A DNA stretch of 64,000 nucleotides, from assembly GCA_030052745.1 (NCBI GenBank), contig JANBVO010000040.1, forward strand, positions 124,001 through 188,000, in the 5' to 3' direction. The DNA is from Pleurostoma richardsiae. Taxonomy: Eukaryota > Ascomycota > Sordariomycetes > Calosphaeriales > Pleurostomataceae. Below the pieces are notes generated by a model. The model saw nothing but the letters and a program-made list of their open reading frames with translations. It ran no database searches and had not been told where the DNA came from. Below are positions 34,082-45,562 of the stretch, piece after piece. Each line of letters opens with the position of its first letter. Within the stretch, counting starts at the first letter, position 1. The translations under genes were made by a program, and so were the position numbers.

Positions 34082-35749
34082 GGCGGGATAGCAGATCGTA
34101 GAAGCTAAAAAAGAATAAACAAGGAAACGGCCTCTTTTGAGAGTCCTGGGTCTGGGCCCTCTTGCCCTGGCGCTCGTGCGGTCGCGGGCGTGTGAATAGG
34201 TACAGTACAAGTACGGAGGATGTGGACGGATGTGGTGGGAGAGGCGTGGGAGTAAAAAACAGACAGGCAGAAAGAGTGGGAAAGTGATGGGCGGCGGCGA
34301 GAGCGCAGGGAATTTGTTAGGCGACCGCGGCACAAAAATAGAATAGCCGCCAGCGAGTTACAACCCTTGTCGAAGTAGCGCCTGTTAGAGCAATACACAG
34401 GTTAGTCTCGCAGTAAGACAGCAAGCTCCGTATCTCCCTATCCTTTTTTAGGTGTCTTGGACCGTCGACAGAGCCGGAGCACCGAGAGGACACCGGATGT
34501 ATCACCTCAGACTCTCCGCGTACCTGTCATGCCTAAGAGATGGAGGACAACTTCTCGTGACATCAGCCATGGTCGCCTGTCGATATCGGCCAGCACCGTC
34601 GGGCTCACAGAGACTCGTTACGGCTCTGAATCAAGTCATAACTTATGAAGCCCAACTCCAGGATTCAGCCCTATATCAATCTACCCAAGTACCTTGTCGA
34701 CATACGATCTGCCCGGCTCCTGTCCTCTCGGAACACCGTGGCGTGTGACGATCCTAAACACCACACAACCACCCTGGATGGCGCTTCGTCCTCCACCACA
34801 CCGTTGACAAGGTTCCAAGACGGCGTGGCTTCTCAAATGCATATCTAGGAGATAGAATGTGCCGGCTCGCTCACAAAAAATCTGGCATCTCCCACCTCGT
34901 AAGAGCACAGATGCAAGTAGTTGACTAAGTTCGGCATCGGATGATGGCACGGGACGCGGACATAAATGGGATGACCGATGGAAATTTCGATATCAAGTCC
35001 GCCTTGATGCCACCTGTGGCATGAATTTAGGTACCTAAGGGAGGTTTGGTCCGACGTCAAAATGTCAAATGTGACAAGTCGATCCGACTTGGTGTCTTCA
35101 CCGCATCACTGAGAAGCCACTGGAGAGTCCTCATTCGAACGCCTGCTTGAAAGGGACTCTTGCATGGCCAGTCCCCAATGGAACCGACAAGGAAGCAGAA
35201 GCCACAAAGCAGCCACAGCCAAATCATCGTCCGCCGTGTGCAACCTACCACAACTTGGCTGCCGGGGTCGGCCAGCATTGAGATGTACCGAATCTCAGCC
35301 CAGCCTCTCCTCTCCTCCATGATGGGGTGCTCTCATCAGATTCTCGAGTTGCTTTCCATCTCCAACTTCTACCTGCAGGGGTTGCTGAAGCTGAAGAGAG
35401 AATATGTTTCCGCATTGTGTCTGCCACGAACGATACTGGTAGCAGGGCGCTATGTCCTCGACTAACTCGCGTTGACCACCACACCTTGTTGAACAAACAA
35501 ACAACCTCAAAATAAACCTTTGGGCCTCCGAAGTCATCTCTCTAATCCATCTATTGATAGTTTACAGGACTCTTCCGTACGGCGCTTGTCTAATTGTGTT
35601 TACATTGACCCTGGTCGGACGACTCTTCTATAACCTACCTAGGTGCGTGGGAACTGTGCATTCTTCGATTTCTACGCACGCTTTCAAGTCCATTCGCATC
35701 GACATCAGCAACTCCTCCACGCGAACTGGGAGCAATTCAGACGGTAGAG
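34082..35749. other. Spacer between divergent FAR1-type and 2EXR genes
   Basis: The segment holds two divergent promoters and leaders. Its left end, next to the FAR1-type gene, is pyrimidine-rich when read on that gene's strand. AGGTACCT occurs near 35028 and CTACCTAGGTGCG near 35635. Overlapping frames near 35057-35540 occur on both strands without domains. I call no gene. Confidence 0.5.
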
Positions 35750-36945
35750 ATGGATGAGCTGAAATCGCACCTCATGCCGCTGTCCCGCGAAGTGTCTCAG
35801 ACCTTGTGCCGTCCCGCGCCGGCACGGCCTGAAAGCGGGTCTCCCGCCCCCGGTCAGACCCGCCGGAGACATGCGCCGCCGGGAGACGAGCAGGCCGGGC
35901 CTTCACGTCACCGCCGCCGCATACGATTGCGCCTCCGTTGCGACGATTCCACTCAAGTCTCAGGTGCTGCGCCGTCGACACTGACAGAACAGCTACCGCT
36001 GCCGCTGCCGCCTGCGAAATGTCCGCCATTTTCGGCGTCGCTACTGGAAGTGGACTGTGACAGAGAGGCGGTACAGCGCCGGTCGACTGCGAAACCATTA
36101 TGCTGGCTCGATCTTCCCTCCGAGATCCGCAACATAATCTACGAGTACTCCCTCGACTACCCAGACTCCTGCACCCTTTACAGCGGCTACAACAACGCCA
36201 TCTTAGCCTACCACCAGCGCCGGCTCACCCCTGGCACCGACAGCCCGGAGCCGTTCCCCACCTTCTCCGGGTGCCTCTCTACACCGACGATCCTCCTCCT
36301 CAACCGTCGCATCACCAGCGAGTGCCTTCCCATCCTGCGCTGTCGCACACTCGTCATCGACCGTCTCCCGCCGTGGGTCCCCGGACAGCCGGCGCCGATG
36401 CTCGTCTCGGACTTCATCGGCCGGCGCACGCTACAGGCGGCTCGGCGCATCGACCTGCGGCTGTCGCTGGGGCAAGGCGGCGGGGGGAGTGGGCACGTGT
36501 GGTTCCGCATCTTGGACGACCTGGCGCGGATACTGGAGGAGCGCAACGCGTTCGTGGAGCTGAGGGTCCTGGTCCGGGTGTGCAACCTCGGGAAGCCGAA
36601 TATCTGGACGGAGGAGTTCAAGGTCCATGGACGAATCCTCGAGAAAGTGAGCAGTGCTTCGTCTCTGTCTGGTTCCGAATTCTTGCTGACGACTGCCTCT
36701 AGCTCGATCATCTCGCCGCTCACAACCCGAACCCCTTTAATCCGGGGCGTATCAAGCTGGACCAGTGGGTGCTCGAGGGAAATAGGGCTTTCGAGATGCA
36801 GCCTGACTTCACGGTGAATGGTATGCCCGGCAGCTATGTAAGACAGGCCGTGCGACCTGCTGACGAGATGCCAGATCCAGAACGTCCGGACCGGTTCTAC
36901 CCTGACCACGAGATGTGGCCCGGCTCCATCTTGGAATTCATCTGA
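35750..36945 (+). CDS. 2EXR/F-box-like domain protein
   Basis: Two exons (35750-36646 and 36703-36945) join at phase 0 around a 56-nt intron with a GCTGACGACT branch region, giving 379 codons. The hallmark is CWLDLPSEIRNIIYEYSLDY at about residues 120-140, the opening of the F-box-like/2EXR domain expanded in filamentous ascomycetes. It is followed by LLLNRRITSECLPILRC, the second recurring block of the family. The first 115 residues are disordered, Arg/Pro-rich and probably variable. Members are usually called hypothetical. Some may act as ubiquitin-ligase adaptors, but that is unproven for 2EXR proteins. No signal peptide or membrane helix is seen. Reading through the intron would give a frame ending at 36817, but the spliced C-terminus (EKLDHLAAHNPNPFNPGRIK) is more protein-like. 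Confidence 0.8.
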
Positions 36946-37306
36946 GAAAACCCCGTTTGCGTAAGGAGGGCGAGGGAGCGCGGTAACTCCTAGATATCGT
37001 AAGCATAGCCATGACCGGGGATAAGGTGGAATGTTGTTACGGCAAGGAGATTGTAGGAAGTGCTGCCAGACTGATCCGTATCTTACCTGTGGCACATCGA
37101 GGACACCTAGCAAGCGCGTCCAGCTCCTTTGCATGTAGCCAGCGGAGTGTTCTATGCAGGCACCATATATACTTACGAAAGGAAGAGTCTCTTGGAACAA
37201 CAGACTTGACCGTTGAAGCCTGTGGGTATTACTATCAAGGTATCTCTACTTGAGTTCCATCTTCACCTTGCAATGCCAAGTACCTAGTCCTCAGTACCAG
37301 CGACAC
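36946..37306. other. Spacer between convergent 2EXR and GCP4 genes
   Basis: Two genes converge here; the segment should carry both 3' untranslated regions. No open frame of interest, RNA gene or repeat is seen. Confidence 0.6.
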
Positions 37307-39738
37307 TCAGAAACCATCCCTATCGTAAGAATCATCACCCCCCGCCCTCCGTCCCGAGCCGAACCAGCTCCCGAAATCCAGCTTCATCAACAGCCGGTCC
37401 ACCCCGCCGACCCTCCGCGGCACATACGCCCCCTCCTCCCTGAGCCCGAGCCCCCCCTCGCCGTCCTCCCCGGCGCCGCCGCCCTCGCCCGCGACCTCCT
37501 CGCCGTCGAGCCCCTCGTGGTCCGCCTCCGCGAGCCTCAGCGCCGCCACCACGCGCTCCACCCCGTCCCGCACGCGCGCCTCCACGCCGGCGATCTCGGC
37601 CCGCACGTCGCGCTCCTCGCAGCCCAGGTCGACGAACGCGTCGACGACGCCCGCGTCGGCCTCGAGGTCCGCGGACAGCCAGATGCCGTGCAGGCGGTGC
37701 ACGAGCGCGACGAGGTGGTCGATGTGCACGAGCAGGTCGTACAGCGGGTCCGTGAAGACCGGGCGGGTCAGGAGGATGCGCCGGGCGAGGGTGGAGAGGT
37801 AGAGCCGGTGGGCCGAGGCGAGGGTCTGCGGGTCCGGGGGCTGGTGGCTGCTCGAGGCGGCGGAATGCTGCCGCGAGGCGAGCTCAAGCTTTGCCGTTCC
37901 GGCAGTTGCTAGCCATATGTCCTCGTCATCGCCCTCGGCGTCTGGTTGGGAACTTTCCCTGTGATCTTGTGATGAGGGTTTCGTCGGTTTAGGCTGCTCC
38001 TGGCGCAGCTGCTCGTCGCTCCCAGTTGTCAGCCACCGCTGGAAACCTTCCCACAGACCGGCTACGACCTCGGTCTGCAAGTAACCTTCTGTCTCTGCGA
38101 GGAAGAATATCGCTGCGCTGCATGTTGTCCACACGCTACGCATGGCGAGGGAACGAGCCGTCTGCCTCTCTCGCAGCATCTGCACTTTCTCGCGTCCGGC
38201 CTTCGTGCTTCCGTAGGGCGGACTAGGTGGAGGAGGGTGATGCCGCCTTAGTGGCGTGATCTTCCAGAGATCCGTGAGTCGGATGTGTGCACGACGAATA
38301 GAAAGGAGGTATGAATTGATAGAGATGTAAGTCTGTAGGTCTGACGGCGTCAAGAAGAGGTCGAGAGGTGAGGGTATCTGAAGGGTGAGGATGACTGGGA
38401 CGGAGAACAGTAGGTTGCGGAAAGGGGTCGGGGCAATCGCACTGGGCCCGTCTCTACCGGGCCCCGGGGTTCCTAATTTCGACTTGGATAGCCTGAGCCG
38501 CAGAAGTCCCCTAGCCAGCTCAAGGCCCTCGTCCTCATCCGCATGCTGACCCTGCATAGAGCCAAGAGCAGCCCAGGTCCGTGCAAGAACCGCAGCGACC
38601 TCTCCTTCTTTCACGACGACATTCGCCAGGCCATCACGCTTCTCGTATGCTAGGTTATCAGCTCTCCTCCACCTGCTTCTTATCTTCTCGTCCGCTTGTT
38701 GTGTCAGGGCCATGGCAAACTCGCCACGACCGAGGAGGAAGAAGTCTCTTAGAAGCTGTAGCATTTCGAGGACTTTGTCCAAGGGCAGCAGCTTCTGCAG
38801 GGTGTTCTTGGACAAGAACAGTCTTATCTGCGTGATCGTCCTCGAGAAGCTGGCGCTGTGGAGGGGATAGGTCAGGCGTGAGAGCTCCTGGAGCTGCGAT
38901 GACAGGTGATCGATCCCTCGCACGCCGGAGTCGAATCTACTCTTGGCTCGGATATGGTTGAGGGATGTCCCTATGAAGAGCATCGAAGAAGCAGTTGACG
39001 GCGTCACAAAGGAAGGCAGTAGCTCAGACACGCAAACATATTCCTAGTCCACTAGTTAGCACGTCTCCATCCGTCATCCAGACACGGCGCTTTTCTTACC
39101 TCTTCGGGATCTTCCGACCTCTGGACGAAGAAGTCGTCCGTCCCGAACCCGGGAAGTCGACCGTACAAGATCCAGGCAGAGACCTGCTTCAACCACGCCG
39201 TCTGCGCAACTCTGATCAAGCTCAGCGCCGTCTCCTCGATGTCCGTGTAGCCGGTCTGCAGCTCTTTCCGCAGCCTGTCCATTATCCTCGCGCCCGTGCA
39301 TGCCTTCTCAGTGCCATCTGCCCGGGGCTCTTTTCTTAACATGAACTGCACAATCTCCCACAGCCACTCTAGCCTCCTTGTCCAGCCCGCGAACTCGCCC
39401 ACGACGGCCGTCAGCGGCACGATGTTGTATGCGCCTACCAGGCCGGCGTCCTTCCTCAGGATCGCATTCTCAACCTCCAGCACCTTGCGGCGGAAGGCTG
39501 CAAGGTGTACTGAGCTGATGGCGGTCGCGACGGCACGGCAGATCGTAGAGGGGTGCGACGCGCCAATCTGAGCGGTGAAGCTCTGCAGCTTGACATGGAG
39601 GTCGCTGAGGTGGGCAAGCGAGGCTAGGAGTTCCTGCTCGGCTGGCGATATGGCGGGATGCGCATGGGGCTCTGCGCGGTCGGTCCGGAGCAGTGGGGAG
39701 GGGTGGCCTGAGAGGGAGAGGAGGATTTCGTGGAGCAT
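37307..39738 (-). CDS. Gamma-tubulin complex component 4 (GCP4)
   Basis: Two exons (39738-39100 and 39043-37307) join at phase 0 around a 56-nt intron with a GTGCTAACT branch site, giving 791 codons. The protein belongs to the Spc97/Spc98 family that builds the gamma-tubulin ring complex at spindle pole bodies and other microtubule-organising centres. The start MLHEILLSLSGHPSPLL is the typical GCP4 opening. Further family features include AILRKDAGLVGAYNIVPLTA, LEWLWEIVQFML, WLKQVSAWILYGRL, and in the second exon RKSRFDSGVRGI-like and LRDFFLLGRGEFAMAL blocks that open the second half (GRIP2). The C-terminal third has acidic low-complexity inserts (DAEGDDEDIW, AGEDGEGG). GCP4 is absent from budding yeast but common in filamentous ascomycetes, where it is usually not essential. 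Its place 6 kb from dynein heavy chain is probably accidental. Confidence 0.9.
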
Positions 39739-40901
39739 GTCGGCGTATCAAAGGGTAGCCTGGAAGAGGATGTCAGCTCCCGCCACGGGTTGAATGGACG
39801 AGGTAGGTCCTTACGGGTCTTGCTCGGTATCTTCGTGCCTGAAACGGGAGTTCATGCCATGGAAAAGTAGTATTAAAGCCCCAAGCAGCTCAAACCGGCA
39901 GCACATCTGACCGTGAGGCCCAAGAGCGGAGGGAGGTCCGTAGGTAGGTAGATATCCTATTGTCAACGCACCGAGGTATGGCGGGGCTCATCGGCTGATG
40001 GGACGTGTAACAGATAACAGGTACCCAGGCAAGCAGCTAATTGATACTGCAAATAATCTTTGAAAGAAAAGAAGGGCGATAGAAAGGCTTGCAAGTCCCC
40101 TCGACAGGGACGATACGCCTTGGTATACCTGAATATCTATCTTGCTTGCTTCGATGCTGCTATCCCTCGTCGACGCGCTTGAAGACGCGCCGCCGCATCA
40201 CATGACGGGTCAATTAAACGTCCATCTACGAAACACGTATAGTACGATTAAGGGAGCCTGGTGCTACAGGTGTCTTGCTTCAATTCCATTTCCGTGAACA
40301 AGACTTGACCCATGTTATGGTCGCTACGGTCCTATTGAGATCTGTTTGCTGCATCAAGGGACATACGCGACCAAGTACTCTTCCTCGTGTTGCCGCGTCA
40401 AGCGAAGCACAACGAAAAGATCAAAAATTGCACCCAGGTCGGCCCCGAAGGACAAACCAGGCAAGTCAGCTCCGCGATGTGCAATGCAGGCTTCCCAGCC
40501 TGACTCCGGTCATTCTTGAGCGACCGAAGTCCGAATAAGGTAAGTATGAAGAGAAAAGGAGGGAAAAAGTTGAAATGGCCGGGTGGGCGAGGGGATTTAT
40601 ATAGTCGGCCGACGTGGTCTGTGCGAGCCTGCAAGCACTCCCCACCGCCTACGCGCCCCATGCGGCAGATAATTAAGAGGCGAGGCGAGATGAGACTGTC
40701 ACTGCATGAGGAACAGGCATCCAGTCCATACTGCGCAGCCAGATAAATACGGCAGCAAGGAATGTATTAAAATTGATCCAAGCAACAGGGAACAGCAAGT
40801 AGCCGGCTCGCTATGTATGTTCTCAGCACATCGTTTTCTCATGTCGTCTTAGGCCCTCTCCAGGCGCATCACCAATCTGCTTGCCCGAGTGACCCGCCGC
40901 T
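39739..40901. other. GCP4 promoter region
   Basis: This spacer lies between the GCP4 start and the stop codon of the spartin-like gene. It includes AGGTAGGTAGATA at 39940-39955, one more instance of the AGGTA-type words, and TTTATATAG near 40595. Only short frames without domains occur. I see no gene. Confidence 0.55.
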
Positions 40902-42595
40902 TCAGCGATAGCCATCCGCGGACTTCTTGCCCTCTGCGACGCTCATAAAGCTCGCCGTCTCCGAGGTGCCGCCGTTCTTGCGCTTCAGGTCTTCTCCGAC
41001 CGTGACGCTCCCGCCGTCCCCTCCGCCGACAATGAGGTCGCCGCCGCCGTTGGCGACGCGTCCAACAACCATGCCTTTGGCAACGCTCTTGAGGATCGCC
41101 CGTCTCGACACGCCCGTGACGTCGATGTAGACCAGCCCGACGTTCTTGAACCCCCCGCCCAGGCTCCTTGACAAGTCCCCGGCCTCCTCGCCCCACCGGT
41201 GCTCCACCACCGTCGTGGCCGCGTTCGACGTGCTCGCCAGCAGGTTGCGCCCCGCCTGCTCGATGCCGTCCGCGACCGTCGAGAAGGCCATGAAGCTCTT
41301 GTTGAGAAGGCCCGGCTTGTAGCCCTCGATGGGCCGGCCCTCGGAGTCGAAGCCCCTGCCCTGGCCCTGCTCCTTGCTCTTGCGCCCGAGCGTGGCGCCC
41401 AGGTTCTGCGCCACCCGCCCAATCTGCCCAACTGTCTTGGCCGAGAGCCCGGCCACGTTGTTGGTGAGGGTGTGCACGCGCCGGACGTGATCGCGCGTCG
41501 CGGGATTGAAGGTCACTGGCTTCGCGGCCGGCTTGGTTTTGTGGGTGAAGCTGTCGGCCTGGCTCTGCAGCGCCTTGGAAACCATTTCCGAGGTTGTGAC
41601 GATCAGGCGCGACGCTGCAGCTGCGTTGGAGACAAGCTTCGATCGCCGGTAAGCGGGGTGCAGGAACGCTTCAACGTCCTCGGGTGCCGCTGGAGCGACG
41701 CCAATATTGTACGTCCCATCCTGCGGTAGGGTGATCTGGACGGGATCTGGCCCCGTAAGTCCTGTTAGATATGATCTCTTCGACAGCGTCAGATGAAGGG
41801 ATCGTCCAACCTTTTGATCCTGGCTTCAGCGCACTGTCCTCGACGACCTGGAACCCTTCGCCCAGCTCGCCAATCACGCTGCCATCCTCCTCATCGACCA
41901 GAACGATCTGGCCACCCGGGTGGGAACTGTGACTCCCCTGAACGTAGCCCTCGCCGGGCTTGTAGTCTGCGGGATTGTAACCGGGAAGCTCTTCGGTCAC
42001 AGCGGACTTCGTCTTGGACAGCTTTGGTGATGACGCACGGCTGCTCGGGCCTGACCGAGACTTTTCCTTGCTCCTGGACGTCTTGGGCGGCGGCGCCCGC
42101 TCCAGGAATGCCGTGCACTGCGCCAGGATGGTCTCAAAGGTGTCTACATCTTCCTGAACACCCTTACGGCTGCCTACAGCAGGGAACTCGAGCCTCGTGA
42201 ACGCTCCGGAATCGGGCCCCAGATCCCACCGTGGAATCAGGTAGCTTGTCGGGGGCTGGTGGTAAATCTGGGTCGTGGCCGGCAGGGGAAGGTCGAGCTC
42301 TGGCGGCAGATGCAAATGCAGGTAGAAGTCCTCCTCGGGGGCACCGGAGTTGGGGTCGAGAGTGGTCGGGTCAGCGAAGGGCGAGGACGTCGGCACCATC
42401 AGCAGCGACAGCGTCTGAGGTCCGGCGGGGGTGAGGGACTCCTCCTTGCCATTGGCGATGTGGTAAGCCGATACGCCGTTGATGGCGTACAGCAGCTTTG
42501 GGTCCTGGGAGCAGGAGCACACGCTGGTTAGCCCGTGAACTGGCCACACAGGGAGCGGTGTTTGTCAATGGCCTTACATTGTGTCCCGACGCCAT
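40902..42595 (-). CDS. Spartin/senescence-domain protein
   Basis: Three exons (42595-42578, 42504-41811, 41761-40902) give 523 codons. The first exon is only 18 nt (MASGHN) and is supported by a GTAAGG donor, a GGCTAACC branch site and a CAG acceptor. The senescence domain fills the C-terminal half: SRLIVTTSEMVSKALQSQAD, FNPATRDHVRRVHTLTN, LNKSFMAFSTVADGIEQAGRNLL, then HRWGEEAGDLSRSLGGGFKNVGLVYIDVTGVSRRAIL. The N-terminal half begins DPKLLYAINGVSAYHI, a feature of fungal members, and contains a Ser/Lys-rich linker (KTSRSKEKSRSGPSSRASS). In animals, spartin acts at lipid droplets and endosomes; fungal members are mostly unstudied. The Gly/Val-rich amphipathic segment near the end (RVANGGGDLIVGGGDGG) is typical. 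Family assignment is firm, the cellular role is inference. Confidence 0.9.
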
Positions 42596-45562
42596 CGCGA
42601 CGGTAGTTTAGTGGTATTCAACCTCCCCTGCACTCCGTAGTCGATATGCACTTCCAGAACACCCTCAGCTTGGGCGGCTCCCGCTCCTTTAAACAACGGT
42701 GGGGTAGCTCTGTAGAACCCGAGCTGTCAGAGAGCAGCTGGCGCCGCGGTCGCAGGATTCTAAAATTGGCAAAGGAAAGGGTGAGAGAGATACTCTGGCC
42801 GAGTTCCTGGCCGGATCCAGACGCGAACGGCGTATAAGCAGGTGATGATAGGTGTGGAGGGTTGCGATGCTGGCCGGCGAGAAGCGCATCCCGCGCAGGC
42901 CCAGGCGCTTAAAGGGAGACACTGCTGCAGTGTGGACCGAGAGGCCTCTCGCGGCCGCGACGTCATTGGGCGCGCCCCTTTGCCTTCCAGTCTCTCCACC
43001 ACTCTCCAGCAGCAGGCTGCTGCAGCTCTTGGTGATGCCAAGACACACACCAACAAACCTGGAAGTTGCTCCGTACGAGAAACGGCACCCTGCGATAACA
43101 AGAATTTGTGCCTCTTTTTGCCGTCGTTTTCGCGGCGCTGTTAGCCATCGTCAAGCGCCAAGATACGTATGTCTTACATCCAGTCCTAATTCAAGAGTCT
43201 CTTCTTCAAGGGCAGGCTGCCTCCCAGCCGCGGTTAGCATGGCAGACACAGTTCCGCCGCCGCGGGTCGCTCGCTCGCTCGCGCGACTGTGTTTCATGCC
43301 GATGCCCCCCCCCCCCCCCACCATCTTTGCTGGGAGAGATGCGTGACAGAAGAGGGGCAATCCTGCGCGAGACACAGCCCGTTGGTTCATGCCCATGCAG
43401 CGCACGCAAATCCTACCGGCCGTACACCTATCATGTTGGACCGGCTGTTGGGTGCGTGCGGCACGAAAGAGAGGAAGTGCTCTCGCGAGCCGGGCTCGCT
43501 GCCGTGCAATTGCTCCCGAAATCTGCGTCTCTGCCTGTTCCTGCGGCCGCGCTGCTTACGACAGAAACCTTGGGAAGCTTGAATGACCTGGAATGACCTG
43601 GAATAGCTGGCCATCACGAGTGTGAGGCATCACGACCGGCAATGCCCAGAACTGTTCCAAGACACCAAGCTCTTCCTTCGGTGGGAAGGCAACGCTCCTC
43701 CGTACTTTTTCAACCTCCGCCCGCCTGACAGGAGCAGCACCGGGACCGCCTCGGCGACTCTGGGCACTCGCCGGGCAGTCGTTGGCTGTTGGCTGTAGCA
43801 CTGGCCTGCTAGTTGGCAGGCGAGATCACTTCTCTGCTGCTTTTCGAGACACCTAGCAATAATGATCTGAGAGTGACGCGATAGACGAGCGGACCATCGG
43901 GCAGCAGCGGGCTCGCTCGGTATGCCAGTCGGTCGCTGTGCCGCCTACTAGCGTAGTTGTGCAGTAAGTGGCGCCGCACAGCTTGTTCATTTCCACTGCT
44001 GTGCGGAATATACCTAGTGTATGCAGACCCAGACCGCCAGCCATTCAACCATTCTAGGCTCACTGGCCCCCCAGCTACGGTACCCGACTGCCACCTCTGC
44101 GATGCAGAAGCGGCGGCGGCGGCACTAGTGAAGAGATGCAGCTCCGAGTCCGCGGCCGGGCTCACCTCCTCGCCACCACGGCTAGACACCACTTCAACGG
44201 CGCCAGCCATCACCGAAGCAGAAGCCCACGGAGACGGTGACACAGGTAACCATGAGGATGTGGCCGCCTGCTCCGCGTGTCTCGTCTCGGTTAGCTGCAC
44301 CTCTGGAATTTGTCTCGTCTGCTCGCGTCGCACAACAGCAGCGGATATACGTGTTCCCTTTTGCACCATCCATGGATAGCATCGGCCCCCTTCCGTGATG
44401 CGGAAGGTCCAATCCGACCCCTCCAAGCACGAGGACGCCGGAAGGCGGTGCACCCAACAGAGGGAGCATTTCTCCGGCCAACTGCCATGTATACAAACTG
44501 TCCACGGCGGTGGTGGTAATGCCTGCTGTTGTTCTTTGTGTGCCTGTGCCTGTGGATCATCCTTCGACGGGGTGCGGTCCGTCCGGCTGACCCTGCGATG
44601 AGGACCGTACCGACCCAGGGTAAGGCCGGGCCAGGCTTAATCAAGCCGGCCACCCAGAGAAGCTGGTGGTGGTCCGGGACGAGAAGGTGACGCTCCTCTT
44701 CGGCGCACAGATGGCAAGGTCAATGGCATTTCCCGGCCCCAACCAGGATCAGGGGGGGTGAGCTTAGCCCTCCAAGTACTTTTTTCCCTCCTTCGCGGGC
44801 GCCTCTTCTTGGCCCAGCTGACGCCCTTCCCCGTCTCTCAGTGGGCGTGGGGTCGATCCCTTGCTCACTGAAATGCTTTTCCGTGGCTTATCAGGCCAGA
44901 CTCCGCTGCCTTCTGCACTCTGCAGTCTGCACCTCTTGTTGAGTCTCAGCCAGGGTCCAGGGTCTATCCGAGCCGTCTCTCTCTCAGGCGCCGGGGAAAA
45001 CACGGCCATAGGTATGAGAAGCGAGCTTGAATAGCACCCTACCAGCCCAGGTAGGCAGTTCTTCAACTGGCTGCGACCTCACGGGGCGTACGCCGACCGC
45101 TTGCAGCCTCTCATAAAAGACCACAGACGCCACGGTCCGTCGCGTCCCATCTATCTATCAGACAAATCTTTCGCAACGCCCACCCGCCGCCCAGTCGCCC
45201 GGTCGCCCAGTCACTCAGATTCTCCTCGGTCGGACCCTCCCAGGCTCGATTTAGATGCTGGCTGCAAATCCTCATGCTGTCAAACACATCTGCCGATTGA
45301 TCATTCCAGCACTGACCACACACACCACCAAGACAGAAAAAGTACCGTGCTGTGTGTGTCAAGTCCAGCTCTCCCCCGCTTGCACAATTCCCGCCGTTAC
45401 TACTGCTGGGTGCCGTTTCTCGTCCTGTTGCAGCAATTTGGCGCAAGGCCGAGAGACGTTTCCCCGTCACATTGGCCGCTCCCTCAAGGCTCGCCCTTGT
45501 GCCCTCGGCCACTCATCGACACTGGCAGATACCAGAGTCCACGGCTGCTTGCATGCTCTTGG
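42596..45562. other. Three-kilobase spacer upstream of the Zn(II)2Cys6 gene
   Basis: The region separates the spartin-like gene from the Zn(II)2Cys6 regulator. It includes a run of 15 C at 43305-43319 and CT-rich stretches near 45150-45240 that could be leader sequence of the regulator. Frames of 80-215 codons occur on both strands (for example 43809-44453) but overlap each other, lack domains and have no plausible splicing. I call no gene. Long upstream regions like this are common for fungal regulators. Confidence 0.55.
43305..43319. repeat. Homopolymer run of 15 C
   Basis: A perfect poly-C run in intergenic DNA. Runs of this length are prone to length error in both replication and sequencing. 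Confidence 0.9.

Noticed and set aside
34082-34333. N-terminal extension of the FAR1-type protein to 34333
   Set aside because: The frame is open, but the added sequence looks like translated leader; the ATG at 34081 starts the conserved-looking part.
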